64,000 nt of DNA from an uncultured Colwellia sp. (GTDB lineage Bacteria > Pseudomonadota > Gammaproteobacteria > Enterobacterales > Alteromonadaceae): positions 122,532 to 186,531 of the forward strand of contig CAJXWZ010000005.1 of the NCBI GenBank assembly GCA_913062815.1, written 5' to 3'. The notes beneath the pieces were generated by a model. That model worked only from the letters and a program-made list of their open reading frames with translations, was not told where the DNA came from and made no database searches. Position 1 is the stretch's first letter. Each line of letters opens with the position of its first letter. This document shows, piece after piece, positions 1-8,313 of the stretch. The translations under genes were made by a program, and so were the position numbers.

Positions 1-181
1 CAACTAATTGCCCATCTTGTAAAGACACTAATTTCATTAAGCTTGCTAAACCAACAAAAGTCTCCTCTCGGGCTTCGGCATTAATTTTATCAATAACAAT
101 ACGGCGAAAACCTTGATGGAACGATGTACGACCAGCGGCGTTAATACCACCCATGCCAATAACTACAGGTAACGATGTCAT
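1..181 (-). CDS. beta-ketoacyl synthase-like protein, N-terminal fragment
   Basis: This gene runs off the left edge of the window. Only the first 60 residues are visible, starting with ATG at 181. The N-terminus reads MTSLPVVIGMGGINAAGRTS and continues with FHQGFRRIVIDKINAEAREET, which resembles the beginning of the large beta-ketoacyl synthase proteins found in Alteromonadales. No catalytic cysteine or histidine is within the visible part, so the family call rests on the N-terminal resemblance only. It is divergent from the GlxA-type regulator on its right, and the two share a short promoter region. The role would be fatty-acid or polyketide-type condensation if the assignment is right. Confidence 0.5.
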   Translation of the reverse strand, partial: MTSLPVVIGMGGINAAGRTSFHQGFRRIVIDKINAEAREETFVGLASLMKLVSLQDGQLV

Positions 182-250
182 GCAAAAAACCTTTAAAACA
201 ATAATTATGTTTAGTTTAGTGGTTGACCTAAAAAATTAATAAGCAATAAA

Positions 251-275
251 GGCCATAAAATATGCCATAATGGCC
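251..275. promoter_or_regulatory. inverted repeat in the divergent promoter region
   Basis: GGCCAT at 251-256 is matched by ATGGCC at 270-275, and a further GCCATAA lies between them. The repeat overlaps CATAAT at 266-271, a possible -10 element for the GlxA-type regulator if its start is at 300-303. It could be an operator for that regulator, but this is inference from position and symmetry only. Confidence 0.3.
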
Positions 276-302
276 ATTCTGTTAACAATAGCGAGATGTA
301 TG

Positions 303-1325
303 ATGGATAAAGCGGCAGAAAAAACACTCAATGTCGGTTTAGTTATCTATCAACATGTATTGGCAACAGGCTTAACCCTGCCTTTAGAAATGCTATTGGC
401 TGGTGAAGCATTTGCCCGTCGGTATGATAAAACGGTGGTGAAACTGTGTACTAAATTTGTCAGTCAAGAAAGTCCCGCAATTACCTCTCGTGCAGGTATA
501 CAGTTTTTACCTGATATCGCTCTAAAGAACCTTGATGATGACAACAACTATATACCCGATATTATTTTAGTCCCCAGTTTGTGGCGCAACCCTAGACCAA
601 TATTAAAAAGACAGCCGCAATTAATTGCTTGGATAAGAGATTGCTGGCAACAAGGCTCGACCATACTTGCTGTAGGCACAGGAGTCTGCTTTCTAGCTGA
701 ATCTGGCTTGTTAGATGACCATAGTGCTACCACACACTGGCATTATGTTGAGCAGTTTCAACGTGATTATCCTAAAGTTGAGCTTAAACCCGATTTCTTT
801 ATTACCCAATCTGAGCGGATATATTGCGCGGCAAGTTTAAACGCGCTTGCTGATATAATTGTCCATCTCATTAGTCAAACCTATGGAAGGGCTGCAGCGC
901 AAAATGTTGAACGTAATTTTTCCCATGAAATTAGAAAACCCTATGAAGAGCAGCGATATTTAGAAGGGGCCGTTGACAGACATGCCGATGAATTAATTGC
1001 TCAGATTCAATTCTGGTTACAAACAAATTTAAGTACAGATATTAGTTTGGCTGAGTTAGCTGCGCAATTTGGTTTGAGTCAACGCTCTTTTAGCCGCCGT
1101 TTTAAGGTAGCTACAGGGATTAGAGCGACCGAGTATTGGCAGCAATTGAGAATAGAAACAGCCAAAGATTTACTGGCATCAAGTAATTTAACGATTCAAG
1201 AGATTTCCTATCATGTTGGTTACCAAGATCAAGGGCATTTAACGCGATTGTTCAAAAAGAGTTTAACCCTTACCCCTAAAGATTATCGAGCCATGGTGAG
1301 AAAAAAATTGTTTAGTCAACACTAA
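303..1325 (+). CDS. GlxA-family transcriptional regulator (DJ-1/PfpI + AraC HTH)
   Basis: About 340 residues. The N-terminal two-thirds is a DJ-1/PfpI-like (class I glutamine amidotransferase-like) domain; the nucleophile-elbow region reads VGTGVCFLAESGLL and is followed by TTHWHYVEQF, typical of GlxA regulators. The C-terminal ~95 residues form an AraC-type double helix-turn-helix (LAELAAQFGLSQRSFSRRF, then IQEISYHVGYQDQGHLTRLF). The open frame extends upstream to 270, but purine-rich GCGAGA at 291-296 and the promoter-like repeat favour ATG at 300 or 303. Such proteins are cytoplasmic DNA-binding regulators, often of amine or amino-acid catabolism; the ligand here is unknown. It is divergent from the beta-ketoacyl-synthase-like gene. 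Confidence 0.85.
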   Translation: MDKAAEKTLNVGLVIYQHVLATGLTLPLEMLLAGEAFARRYDKTVVKLCTKFVSQESPAITSRAGIQFLPDIALKNLDDDNNYIPDIILVPSLWRNPRPILKRQPQLIAWIRDCWQQGSTILAVGTGVCFLAESGLLDDHSATTHWHYVEQFQRDYPKVELKPDFFITQSERIYCAASLNALADIIVHLISQTYGRAAAQNVERNFSHEIRKPYEEQRYLEGAVDRHADELIAQIQFWLQTNLSTDISLAELAAQFGLSQRSFSRRFKVATGIRATEYWQQLRIETAKDLLASSNLTIQEISYHVGYQDQGHLTRLFKKSLTLTPKDYRAMVRKKLFSQH

Positions 1326-1383
1326 TGTCGACTGCAATAAATGCAAACATGTATTGTCGGTATGGTTGGCGTATAATTTAGTT

Positions 1384-2136
1384 ATGAATAAACGCATAGC
1401 ATGCCTATTTTTACTTCTTTCTCTACCTCTAGCCAGTAAAGAGCAGATAACACTCACCTTGGCGACAACGAATTGGTGTCCGTATACTTGTATTGACGAA
1501 GGTTTCAGCAGCAACATAGTTGGCAACTATGTCACCAAGCTTTTATCTAAACATAATATTGAAGTCAAAATAATTACACGCCCATGGTCTAGGGCAATTA
1601 AATCTGCAGAAATAGGACAAGTAGACGGATTATTAACCGCTATTCATTCTGAAGCTCCAACACTACACTTTACTCAGAGTCCGATAGCCCATTTTCAAGT
1701 ATGTTTTTATGCGAATAAGTCGACCCACTGGCAATATAGTGAACCACTAAATTTGCAACAGCTTGTGCTAGGAGTAATTCAAGATTATGGCTATGAAGAT
1801 CAAATTGACCAATATATTTTGACTAATAGTAACACTGAACGAATAGTCTCATTGTCAGGTAATGAAGGTACTCCTAGATTATTGAACATGTTAATCAAAG
1901 GAAGAGTGGATATCATAGTTGAAGATAAACTCGTCCTAAATTGGCATATTAAACGAGCAGGAATCAACATTACAAATATAGTCAATGCGGGGTGCATGCG
2001 CGCCAAGCCGTTTTATTTGGCACTGAATAATTTCAAAAAGTCTCATCAAATCATACTTAACATTTTAAACAAAGAGTTTTCCTCTTTAGAAAACACCATC
2101 ATGCTGGAAAAGATTATATTAGAAAATTCGCTGTAA
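1384..2136 (+). CDS. periplasmic solute-binding protein, family 3 type (orphan)
   Basis: About 250 residues, starting at ATG 1384 (MNKRIACLFLLL) because this gives a normal Sec signal peptide of about 18 residues; the upstream extension to 1354 would bury it. The mature part begins ITLTLATTNWCPYTC, a pattern typical of amino-acid/polar solute-binding proteins of family 3, and ends with a type II periplasmic-binding fold. No ABC permease or ATPase gene is adjacent, so it is an orphan that may feed a distant transporter or act as a sensor-like binding protein. It has four cysteines in the mature part. A similar orphan lies at 47657-48490. The ligand cannot be read from the sequence. Confidence 0.75.
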   Translation: MNKRIACLFLLLSLPLASKEQITLTLATTNWCPYTCIDEGFSSNIVGNYVTKLLSKHNIEVKIITRPWSRAIKSAEIGQVDGLLTAIHSEAPTLHFTQSPIAHFQVCFYANKSTHWQYSEPLNLQQLVLGVIQDYGYEDQIDQYILTNSNTERIVSLSGNEGTPRLLNMLIKGRVDIIVEDKLVLNWHIKRAGINITNIVNAGCMRAKPFYLALNNFKKSHQIILNILNKEFSSLENTIMLEKIILENSL

Positions 2137-2282
2137 CATGCTGAATGAATAAACGAGCACTTTTAGCAAAGTGAAAAAACATACCATAGCGCTAATAAAC
2201 TGAAGTAAAAATAACTTACCTCTTGTTAGTTGTTAACAGCTACGGCAAAATAACCCCGTCAAATTAATTATTAGAGAATATA

Positions 2283-2927
2283 ATGAGCGAACAATTATCT
2301 AACGCCCTTTCAATTGCCCAAAAGCAAATCAATCAAATGCTCACCATGCAAGATGCGATGAATAGCCGAGTTAGTGAAACTTGGCGTGAAAATGGTTATG
2401 AGTGGTATCGCGCTATTTGGGTAGAATGTGCTGAGATGCTTGATCACCATGGCTGGAAATGGTGGAAGCATCAAGAAATTGATATTGCTCAGGTGCAACT
2501 TGAATTAGTTGATATTTTCCATTTTGGCTTAAGCTTACGGTTAATGACGGGGAAAAGCGTAGAGCAAATATCTCAAGCACTTGCTAAAGAGTTACATCAA
2601 GGTACTGGCGAAAATGACTTTAAAATTGCGTTGGAAAATTTAGCCTCCAGTGCAGTATCTAATAAAGCATTCGACGCCAAAGCTTTAGCTGACTGCATGT
2701 CATTGATGAATATGGATTTGGATGAATTATTTCGTCAGTATGTGGGCAAGAACACCTTAAACTTCTTCCGTCAAGACCATGGTTATAAAGATGGTAGCTA
2801 TATTAAAATATGGCACGGTGAAGAAGATAATGAAGTATTAGCTAACTTAGTTAATAACCTTGATGCTGGCGCTGATGATTTCCAACAGCAATTGTACGCC
2901 GCTTTAGAAGAAAAATACCCTTCATAA
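2283..2927 (+). CDS. dimeric all-alpha dUTP diphosphatase
   Basis: 214 residues. It resembles the all-alpha NTP pyrophosphatase superfamily dUTPases (COG4508, Leishmania/Campylobacter type), which hydrolyse dUTP to dUMP and pyrophosphate and so keep uracil out of DNA. The metal-binding motifs are visible: ECAEMLDHHGWKWWK near residue 49, then LELVDIFHF near residue 78, and the C-terminal region YKDGSYIKIWHGEEDN. The start at 2283 follows AGAGAATATA, a usable ribosome binding site. It stands alone between the solute-binding protein and the DUF2726 gene. This family is unrelated to the trimeric Dut enzyme; whether the genome also carries dut is not visible here. Confidence 0.85.
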   Translation: MSEQLSNALSIAQKQINQMLTMQDAMNSRVSETWRENGYEWYRAIWVECAEMLDHHGWKWWKHQEIDIAQVQLELVDIFHFGLSLRLMTGKSVEQISQALAKELHQGTGENDFKIALENLASSAVSNKAFDAKALADCMSLMNMDLDELFRQYVGKNTLNFFRQDHGYKDGSYIKIWHGEEDNEVLANLVNNLDAGADDFQQQLYAALEEKYPS

Positions 2928-3015
2928 TTATACGCTTATCCTAGTAGATGATATTTACATGATGGTTCACTCAAGCATCATTGTTTAATATAAAACCTAC
3001 CTAAACATAAAGCTT

Positions 3016-3031
3016 TGGCACAAATTCTGCT
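3016..3031 (+). promoter_or_regulatory. sigma-54-like -24/-12 promoter
   Basis: The sequence reads TGGCAC-AAATT-CTGCT, which matches the sigma-54 consensus TGGCAC-N5-TTGCW with one mismatch and keeps both the GG of the -24 and the GC of the -12 element with correct spacing. Transcription would start near 3043, about 60 bases before the DUF2726 gene. No enhancer site is evident by eye. Confidence 0.45.
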
Positions 3032-3105
3032 TAATCCATATTAAGTATACGCTTTACTGGCAACTGCGAGTAAAGCGTCAAGAATTTGAATCGCCGGAGA
3101 TGTTT

Positions 3106-3756
3106 ATGGAACTTATTTTATTTGCTTTAATCAGCTTAATTGTTATTGTTGGTGTTTTAGCAAGCCGTTTAAACGACAATAGCTTTCCTTTTCCTTTTGA
3201 CTCTAAACCTGCAGTTTTTACGGCAGCAGAAAAAAACTTCCAGAACTTAATTGAACAAGCAATGGGTAATAAATACCGAATTCTTAATCGAGTAAAATTG
3301 GCAGATATTGTGACAATTCGCAATGGTGTATCTAATAGAGCTAGCCAAAATGCAGTCACAAATGCCGAAGGAAAATACTTAGACTTTGTCATTTGTGAGC
3401 GCAATTCTATGAAGTTACTAGGTGCTATTGACCTAGTTGATACTCAAGGAAAAGGCTATAAAGTGAAAAAAGATTGGTTTGTTAGTGGTGCCTTAGAAGC
3501 CGCAACCATTCCACATTTGCGCATTAAGGTTAAAGCTAATTACACCTTGGATGAAATTCGCGCTTGTATTAATTCCCGCTTATTAGGTAACAGCTCTCCA
3601 TCACCAAAAGTAAAAGGCAAAGTTATCCCAGCACCTATGGTGAAAGCCCGCTCGAGAAATACCGGTGTGTTAAGTCCTACTGCAGCACGAGCTGAATTAT
3701 CACCACAGATTTCTGGACAGCTATCAGGAAGTCACGTCGCGGCTTTACCCCATTAG
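3106..3756 (+). CDS. DUF2726 domain membrane-anchored protein
   Basis: About 216 residues. The start at ATG 3106 is chosen because CGGAG at 3095-3099 is 6 bases upstream; the ATG at 3100 would touch it. Residues 2-20 are a single hydrophobic membrane segment (LILFALISLIVIVGVLA). The following ~120 residues match the DUF2726 pattern: FTAAEKNFQNLIEQAMG, then a basic stretch, LDFVICERNSMKLLGAIDLVD and a C-terminal KKDWFVSGAL. DUF2726 is related to nuclease-like folds, but the biochemical role is not established. The last ~60 residues are low-complexity, basic and probably disordered. A sigma-54-like promoter lies upstream and a hairpin terminator follows. Confidence 0.7.
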   Translation: MELILFALISLIVIVGVLASRLNDNSFPFPFDSKPAVFTAAEKNFQNLIEQAMGNKYRILNRVKLADIVTIRNGVSNRASQNAVTNAEGKYLDFVICERNSMKLLGAIDLVDTQGKGYKVKKDWFVSGALEAATIPHLRIKVKANYTLDEIRACINSRLLGNSSPSPKVKGKVIPAPMVKARSRNTGVLSPTAARAELSPQISGQLSGSHVAALPH

Positions 3757-3781
3757 CTATTCATTAAAGCGTTAACAAAAA

Positions 3782-3808
3782 AAACCAGCAAATAATGCTG
3801 GTTTTTTT
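3782..3808. terminator. bidirectional intrinsic terminator
   Basis: AAACCAGCA at 3782-3790 pairs with TGCTGGTTT at 3796-3804 around a 5-base loop, followed by a T run and preceded by an A run. It serves the DUF2726 gene and the convergent PepO gene. Confidence 0.85.
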
Positions 3809-3825
3809 GTTGTGATTTTATAGAT

Positions 3826-5907
3826 TTACCAAATTTTCACTCGTTCACTTGGTGGTAAATACAAGGCATCACCTTCCTTCACATCAAACAAGGTATAAAA
3901 CTCAGGGACATTTCTTACTACACCATTCACTCTGAATTTTGCCGGAGAATGAGGGTCAGTTTTCACTTGTACTCTTATGGCTTCATCACGCGTCACTTTT
4001 TGCCATGATTTCCCCCACGATAAAAATACTCGCTGCTCACCGGTAAAACCGTCCATTACCGCAGATTTTTTGCCGTTTAAAGATTGCTTATATGCGGCAA
4101 GTGCAATGCTTAAACCACCTAAGTCGCCAATATTCTCACCTAAGGTGAACTCACCATTGACATTTAGGTCATCAAACACTTTAAAGCCATCGTATTGAGC
4201 AACCAACTGACTAGTACGCTCTTTGAATCTCGCTTTGTCTTTATCAGTCCACCAATTGCGCAGCACACCATCGCCATCAAAAGTTGCGCCACTGTCATCA
4301 AAACCGTGACCAATTTCATGGCCTATTACTGCACCAATTGCGCCATAATTGACGGCATCTTCAGCATTTAAATCAAAGTATGGCGGTTGTAAAATTGCCG
4401 CAGGAAAAACGATTTCGTTCATGGGTGGATTATAATAAGCATTAACCGTTTGTGGTGTCATGTTCCACTCGTGCTTTTGCACTGGGCCTTTTTGTTTAGC
4501 TAAGTTTTGTTGATAAACGACTAAATTAGCGCGTTCAATATTGCCAACAAGATTATTTCTTTCAATAGTTAAATCACCATAATCTTTCCAAATATCTGGG
4601 TAACCTATTTTCGGAGTAAATTTAGAGAGCTTATCTAACGCTTGTACTTTAGTTGCTTCACTCATCCAGTCAAGTTGTTTAATACTAACCTCATAGGCTG
4701 CTAATAAGTTATCAACTAGCTTAAGCATTTTTTCTTTCGCTGCTGGCGGAAAGTGACGTTTAACATAAACTTTACCAACCACTTCCCCTAGATGATTATT
4801 CACCAGTGATACACCACGACGCCAATCAGGTAATGGCGCTTCAATACCACGTAAAACTTTTGAATAAAAGTTAAAATGCTCATCATCCATTGCTTGATTT
4901 AAAGCGGTTGCATTTGCATGAATAACGCCCCATTGCAGGAATACTTGCCAGTCTTTAAGCGCGGTAGACGAAATAATATTATTAAGGGCTTTCTGGTAAT
5001 CAAGTTGCGTGATCACTACACCGTCAATGTCACTTATGCCAGCTTCAGATAAATAGCCCTGCCAATTAAAATCGGGCATTATGGTGGTTAATTCTGCTAG
5101 CGGAATTTTATTATACAAAGCAACCATATTTCGGGTTTGCTCTTTTTTCATGTGCTCTGCAGCTAAGCGCATTTCAAGTGCTACAACAGTCTTTGCTGAT
5201 TGCGCTGATTCTTTCATACCTGCTAAGTCAAACATATTTTCTATATGCTTGAGATATTTAGCACGAATATTTACTGATTTTTCATCATCGGTAAAATAAT
5301 ATTCTCTGTCAGGAAGGCCTAACCCTGCTTGCCAGGTATACATCATATAAGTGCTAGGATTTTTAAAGTCGACATACTGGCCTAAAGAAAAAGGCGTACC
5401 GTAACCTAGCTTATTAGCTGCCGCAAAATATACCGCTAATTCGTCATAATCACTTATATTAGCAATTTTAGTAAATTCACTTGCTAATGGCTTAGCTGCC
5501 AATTGATTGCGCATCTCGCGATTAGTATATGAGTAATACAAATCTCCAACTTTTTGCTCATCACTACCTTGGGAAAAATCACCATTAGCTGATTCATCAA
5601 TGATGGCTTTAATATTATCTTGAGATTCTTCATGAACAATATAACCTACGCCATAACTCGCTTTGTCTGCAGGAATAACAGTACTAGCAGCCCAAGCGCC
5701 ATTTACATAGGCCTCAAAGTCATCACCTGGTTTGATACTCGTATTCATATCTTTAAGATATAAACCTGAGCTTAATGCCGAATTGTTAATTTGTTCTTTA
5801 TTATCAACAACTGATACCTCATTGCTGTCAGCAGAGCCTCCACAAGCTACGAGTGTTGTTGCACTAATAAACATGCTTGAAATTAGTAAACATTTCTTAA
5901 TTGTCAT
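3826..5907 (-). CDS. pepO: M13 family zinc metallopeptidase, lipoprotein (PepO-like)
   Basis: About 693 residues. It starts at ATG 5907 (MTIKKC), giving a lipoprotein signal peptide with lipobox LVAC; an in-frame extension to 5943 would break it. The M13 (neprilysin/endothelin-converting enzyme) family hydrolyses peptide bonds of small peptides with one zinc ion. The zinc motif HEIGH is at about residues 530-534, the third ligand lies in ENIGDLGG about 60 residues later, and the substrate-binding NAYYNPPMNEIVFPA stretch precedes HEIGH. The C-terminus ends in the conserved tryptophan (VKIW). It probably works attached to the outer or inner membrane on the periplasmic side, degrading peptides. 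It is a single gene, convergent with the DUF2726 gene. Confidence 0.93.
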   Translation of the reverse strand: MTIKKCLLISSMFISATTLVACGGSADSNEVSVVDNKEQINNSALSSGLYLKDMNTSIKPGDDFEAYVNGAWAASTVIPADKASYGVGYIVHEESQDNIKAIIDESANGDFSQGSDEQKVGDLYYSYTNREMRNQLAAKPLASEFTKIANISDYDELAVYFAAANKLGYGTPFSLGQYVDFKNPSTYMMYTWQAGLGLPDREYYFTDDEKSVNIRAKYLKHIENMFDLAGMKESAQSAKTVVALEMRLAAEHMKKEQTRNMVALYNKIPLAELTTIMPDFNWQGYLSEAGISDIDGVVITQLDYQKALNNIISSTALKDWQVFLQWGVIHANATALNQAMDDEHFNFYSKVLRGIEAPLPDWRRGVSLVNNHLGEVVGKVYVKRHFPPAAKEKMLKLVDNLLAAYEVSIKQLDWMSEATKVQALDKLSKFTPKIGYPDIWKDYGDLTIERNNLVGNIERANLVVYQQNLAKQKGPVQKHEWNMTPQTVNAYYNPPMNEIVFPAAILQPPYFDLNAEDAVNYGAIGAVIGHEIGHGFDDSGATFDGDGVLRNWWTDKDKARFKERTSQLVAQYDGFKVFDDLNVNGEFTLGENIGDLGGLSIALAAYKQSLNGKKSAVMDGFTGEQRVFLSWGKSWQKVTRDEAIRVQVKTDPHSPAKFRVNGVVRNVPEFYTLFDVKEGDALYLPPSERVKIW

Positions 5908-6105
5908 TATTTTTCCTTGTTCAAAGTGAAGTGAACCACACAAAAATTATTATCTAAGTCATACTAATTAACAATTTTCTAACAAGCAAGTGGCTTCCCT
6001 TGTAAATATATTGTTAATGTAAGTAAATAAGTCAGCTAAAGATTTTTAGCCAAACTCAGGTTATAATTCTTTCATATTTAAGTAGAAAACAAAGAAGATA
6101 ATAAA

Positions 6106-6819
6106 ATGAAAGCAGGTATTATTGGTGCAATGGAGCCTGAAGTTGCTCTTTTAAAAGCAAAGTTAAGTAATAGTGAAGAAGTCATGCATGCTGGCTACAC
6201 CTTCTACCAAGGTCAATTAGACGGAAATGATGTTGTTATTGTGCAATCAGGCATAGGTAAAGTTGCAGCGGCATTAGCAACGGCAGTTCTTATTGATAAA
6301 TTTCAACCTAATTATGTTGTCAATACTGGCTCTGCTGGGGGGTTTGACGCTACCTTAAAAGTTGGTGATATTGTGGTTAGTTCTGAAGTGCGTTATCACG
6401 ATGTAGATCTAACCGTTTTTGGTTATGAAATAGGTCAGCTACCTGCAAATCCTGCAGCCTATATTCCACATGAAGCCTTAGTTCAAGCGGCAAAACAAGG
6501 CATTGAACAGCTAGAAAACATTCAAACTATGATTGGTTTGATCACAACAGGTGATACCTTTATGACCAAAGATGAAGATATTGCTAAAGCGCGTGCAAAC
6601 TTCCCTACTATGGCCGCTGTAGAGATGGAAGGTGCAGCTATTGCTCACACTTGTCATCAGTTTAATGTGCCATTTGTCATCATTCGCTCATTATCTGATA
6701 TCGCCGGTAAAGAGTCGGCAACCTCATTTGATGAATATTTAGAAACGGCCTCTGTTAACTCATCTCAATTGGTTGTCAATATGCTTAACGCTCTTAAAGG
6801 GCAAACGCTAACCTTGTAG
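6106..6819 (+). CDS. mtnN: 5'-methylthioadenosine/S-adenosylhomocysteine nucleosidase
   Basis: 237 residues, the usual length. MtnN (Pfs) cleaves MTA and SAH to adenine plus the ribosyl product, feeding methionine salvage and the activated methyl cycle. The catalytic glutamate lies in GAMEPEV (residue ~11), the purine-binding glycine stretch is VVNTGSAGGF, the substrate-binding VEMEGAA is near residue 172, and the catalytic aspartate is in RSLSDIAG. ATG 6106 follows AAGAAGATAATAAA. The gene is followed at once by the CobD/CbiB-like membrane protein, with which it probably forms an operon. No luxS is in the window. Confidence 0.96.
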   Translation: MKAGIIGAMEPEVALLKAKLSNSEEVMHAGYTFYQGQLDGNDVVIVQSGIGKVAAALATAVLIDKFQPNYVVNTGSAGGFDATLKVGDIVVSSEVRYHDVDLTVFGYEIGQLPANPAAYIPHEALVQAAKQGIEQLENIQTMIGLITTGDTFMTKDEDIAKARANFPTMAAVEMEGAAIAHTCHQFNVPFVIIRSLSDIAGKESATSFDEYLETASVNSSQLVVNMLNALKGQTLTL

Positions 6820-6836
6820 TATTGGCTTGGATAATA

Positions 6837-7820
6837 ATGACTGACTTTACCTTGCATTTTGCTTTTAGTTATCAACTATTAATATTACTGACTGTCATAT
6901 TAATCAAGGCTGTTGTTAGTCATTTTGTCGTTCATGAGCCATTGCGCTATTTTCATTTTTATTGCCAAAGGCTGAGCGATAAGGTGAATAAAGCACAAAA
7001 CTCTCCCCAGCAATTAACGATTGCTGGTTTAGTCGCGATTTTAGTAACTCTAACGCCTATTTTTCTAGTTTTATGGCTATTTGAAGCCTTTATTGAAGTC
7101 GACTTTTTATGGCAAGCCTTATTGCTATATCTAGCTATTGGCTCGTTTGGTTTATCTCAAGTCAACAAAACCATAGCACAGGCATTAGTTGCCAAACAAA
7201 ACTACCTTGCTAAACAAACGCTCAAACCGTGGGTATTAAGAGCGACAGAGCCTTTATCAAGTTTAGGGTTAAGTAAAGCTACTATTGAAATGAAATTATT
7301 ACGTAGTTTGCAACAAGGTTACGCTGTTGCCATTATTTTCCTTATTGCTGGGCCACTTCCAGCATTATCTTATCGGTTATTGCTTGAAATGCATTATTGC
7401 TGGAATAGTAAATTTGAAAAGTTTAAACATTTTGGCCGATACTGTAGTTTGCTGGTAAACTTGCTGCAATGGCTGCCGGTAAGAATATTCTCCTTATTAC
7501 TACTTTTTAATTGTATTGGAAAAAACTTTTTACTTTTTTGGCGGTTAAGTAAAAAACACATCTTCCAGCTCGACAATAATATCGCGTTGTTATTAACGGC
7601 ACTATCATTAGAGATAAAGCTTGGTGGTGTCGCTATGTACGTTAATACCGAAGGTCTCAACCTAAAGCTGCGGAAAGTGAGTTTTAACGACCTCGCCAGA
7701 CAACCACAACCTACGGATATAATACATGGGAATAATAAGGTAAATTATTTATTATGGATTAGCCTCTTTATTATGCTGCTACCTACTACCTGCTTTGAAT
7801 TAGTCATTGCTAACATATAG
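6837..7820 (+). CDS. CobD/CbiB-like integral membrane protein, active-site motifs lost
   Basis: About 327 residues, several membrane segments (about 10-32, 60-85, 90-112, 165-190, 215-235 and the C-terminal 20). I use ATG 6837; a TTG at 6822 in the same frame is less likely. The overall layout and the stretch AGPLPALSYRLLLEM followed by LVNLLQWLPVRIFSLL align with the CobD/CbiB adenosylcobinamide-phosphate synthase family. However the family's conserved ENTSDG, NTADSM and RLDD motifs are replaced (LQQGYA, LLEMHY, SLLVN). No cobalamin genes are near. It is probably a non-catalytic or repurposed paralogue, possibly of the AmpE type. It is downstream of mtnN by 17 bases. Confidence 0.65.
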   Translation: MTDFTLHFAFSYQLLILLTVILIKAVVSHFVVHEPLRYFHFYCQRLSDKVNKAQNSPQQLTIAGLVAILVTLTPIFLVLWLFEAFIEVDFLWQALLLYLAIGSFGLSQVNKTIAQALVAKQNYLAKQTLKPWVLRATEPLSSLGLSKATIEMKLLRSLQQGYAVAIIFLIAGPLPALSYRLLLEMHYCWNSKFEKFKHFGRYCSLLVNLLQWLPVRIFSLLLLFNCIGKNFLLFWRLSKKHIFQLDNNIALLLTALSLEIKLGGVAMYVNTEGLNLKLRKVSFNDLARQPQPTDIIHGNNKVNYLLWISLFIMLLPTTCFELVIANI

Positions 7821-7892
7821 CAAATGAATTCTTTGTCTAGTAAACTGAGAATGCTTGAAAGCGCATTTTTCAACTATTTCAGAGTACCTATT

Positions 7893-8297
7893 ATGCTTAA
7901 TATCAAAACCTTATTTACCATAATCGTCAGTTTATTTACTAGTGTTGTATTTGCCGGCGAGACAGCAAAAATTTCTCAACAAGATTTACTTACTGCCTTA
8001 AATGAGAACAAAGGCAATATCGTGTTGTTAGATGTACGCTCTACCAGTGAATATGAACATGGTCATATTGCTGGAGCAATTAATATCAGCCATGACAACG
8101 TTGAAGAGAGTTTAAGTCTGTTAGCTCAATATAAAGATAATGACGTTATTGTTTACTGTCGCTCTGGACGTAGAGCAGGTATTGCTGAGCGTATTCTTGC
8201 GGAAAATGGTTTTAACAAACTGCACCACTTAGAAGGTGATATGAACGGCTGGGTAGCGGCTAAATTACCCGTCGTTAACAGCGAACACTCACATTAA
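7893..8297 (+). CDS. periplasmic rhodanese-like sulfurtransferase
   Basis: About 134 residues. I start at ATG 7893 because this gives a clean Sec signal peptide (MLNIKTLFTIIVSLF, cleavage after VFA); the open frame reaches 7824. The single rhodanese domain has LLDVRSTSEYEHGHIAGA and the active-site loop VYCRSGRRAG, with the persulfide-forming cysteine in CRSGRR. This loop length fits small PspE/GlpE-type sulfurtransferases. It probably transfers sulfane sulfur or acts on thiols in the periplasm; the physiological acceptor is unknown. It lies between the CobD-like protein and the TRIC-type channel, all on the plus strand with short gaps, so it may be co-transcribed. Confidence 0.85.
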   Translation: MLNIKTLFTIIVSLFTSVVFAGETAKISQQDLLTALNENKGNIVLLDVRSTSEYEHGHIAGAINISHDNVEESLSLLAQYKDNDVIVYCRSGRRAGIAERILAENGFNKLHHLEGDMNGWVAAKLPVVNSEHSH

Positions 8298-8313
8298 GCT
8301 CCCAAGTTAACAA

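Noticed and set aside
2158..2173. CACTTT-TAGC-AAAGTG hairpin behind the first solute-binding protein
   Set aside because: Six-bp stem followed by A residues rather than T on the coding strand; too weak to call a terminator.
7394..7660. Minus-strand ORF inside the CobD-like gene
   Set aside because: It is an antisense frame of a well-supported coding region.
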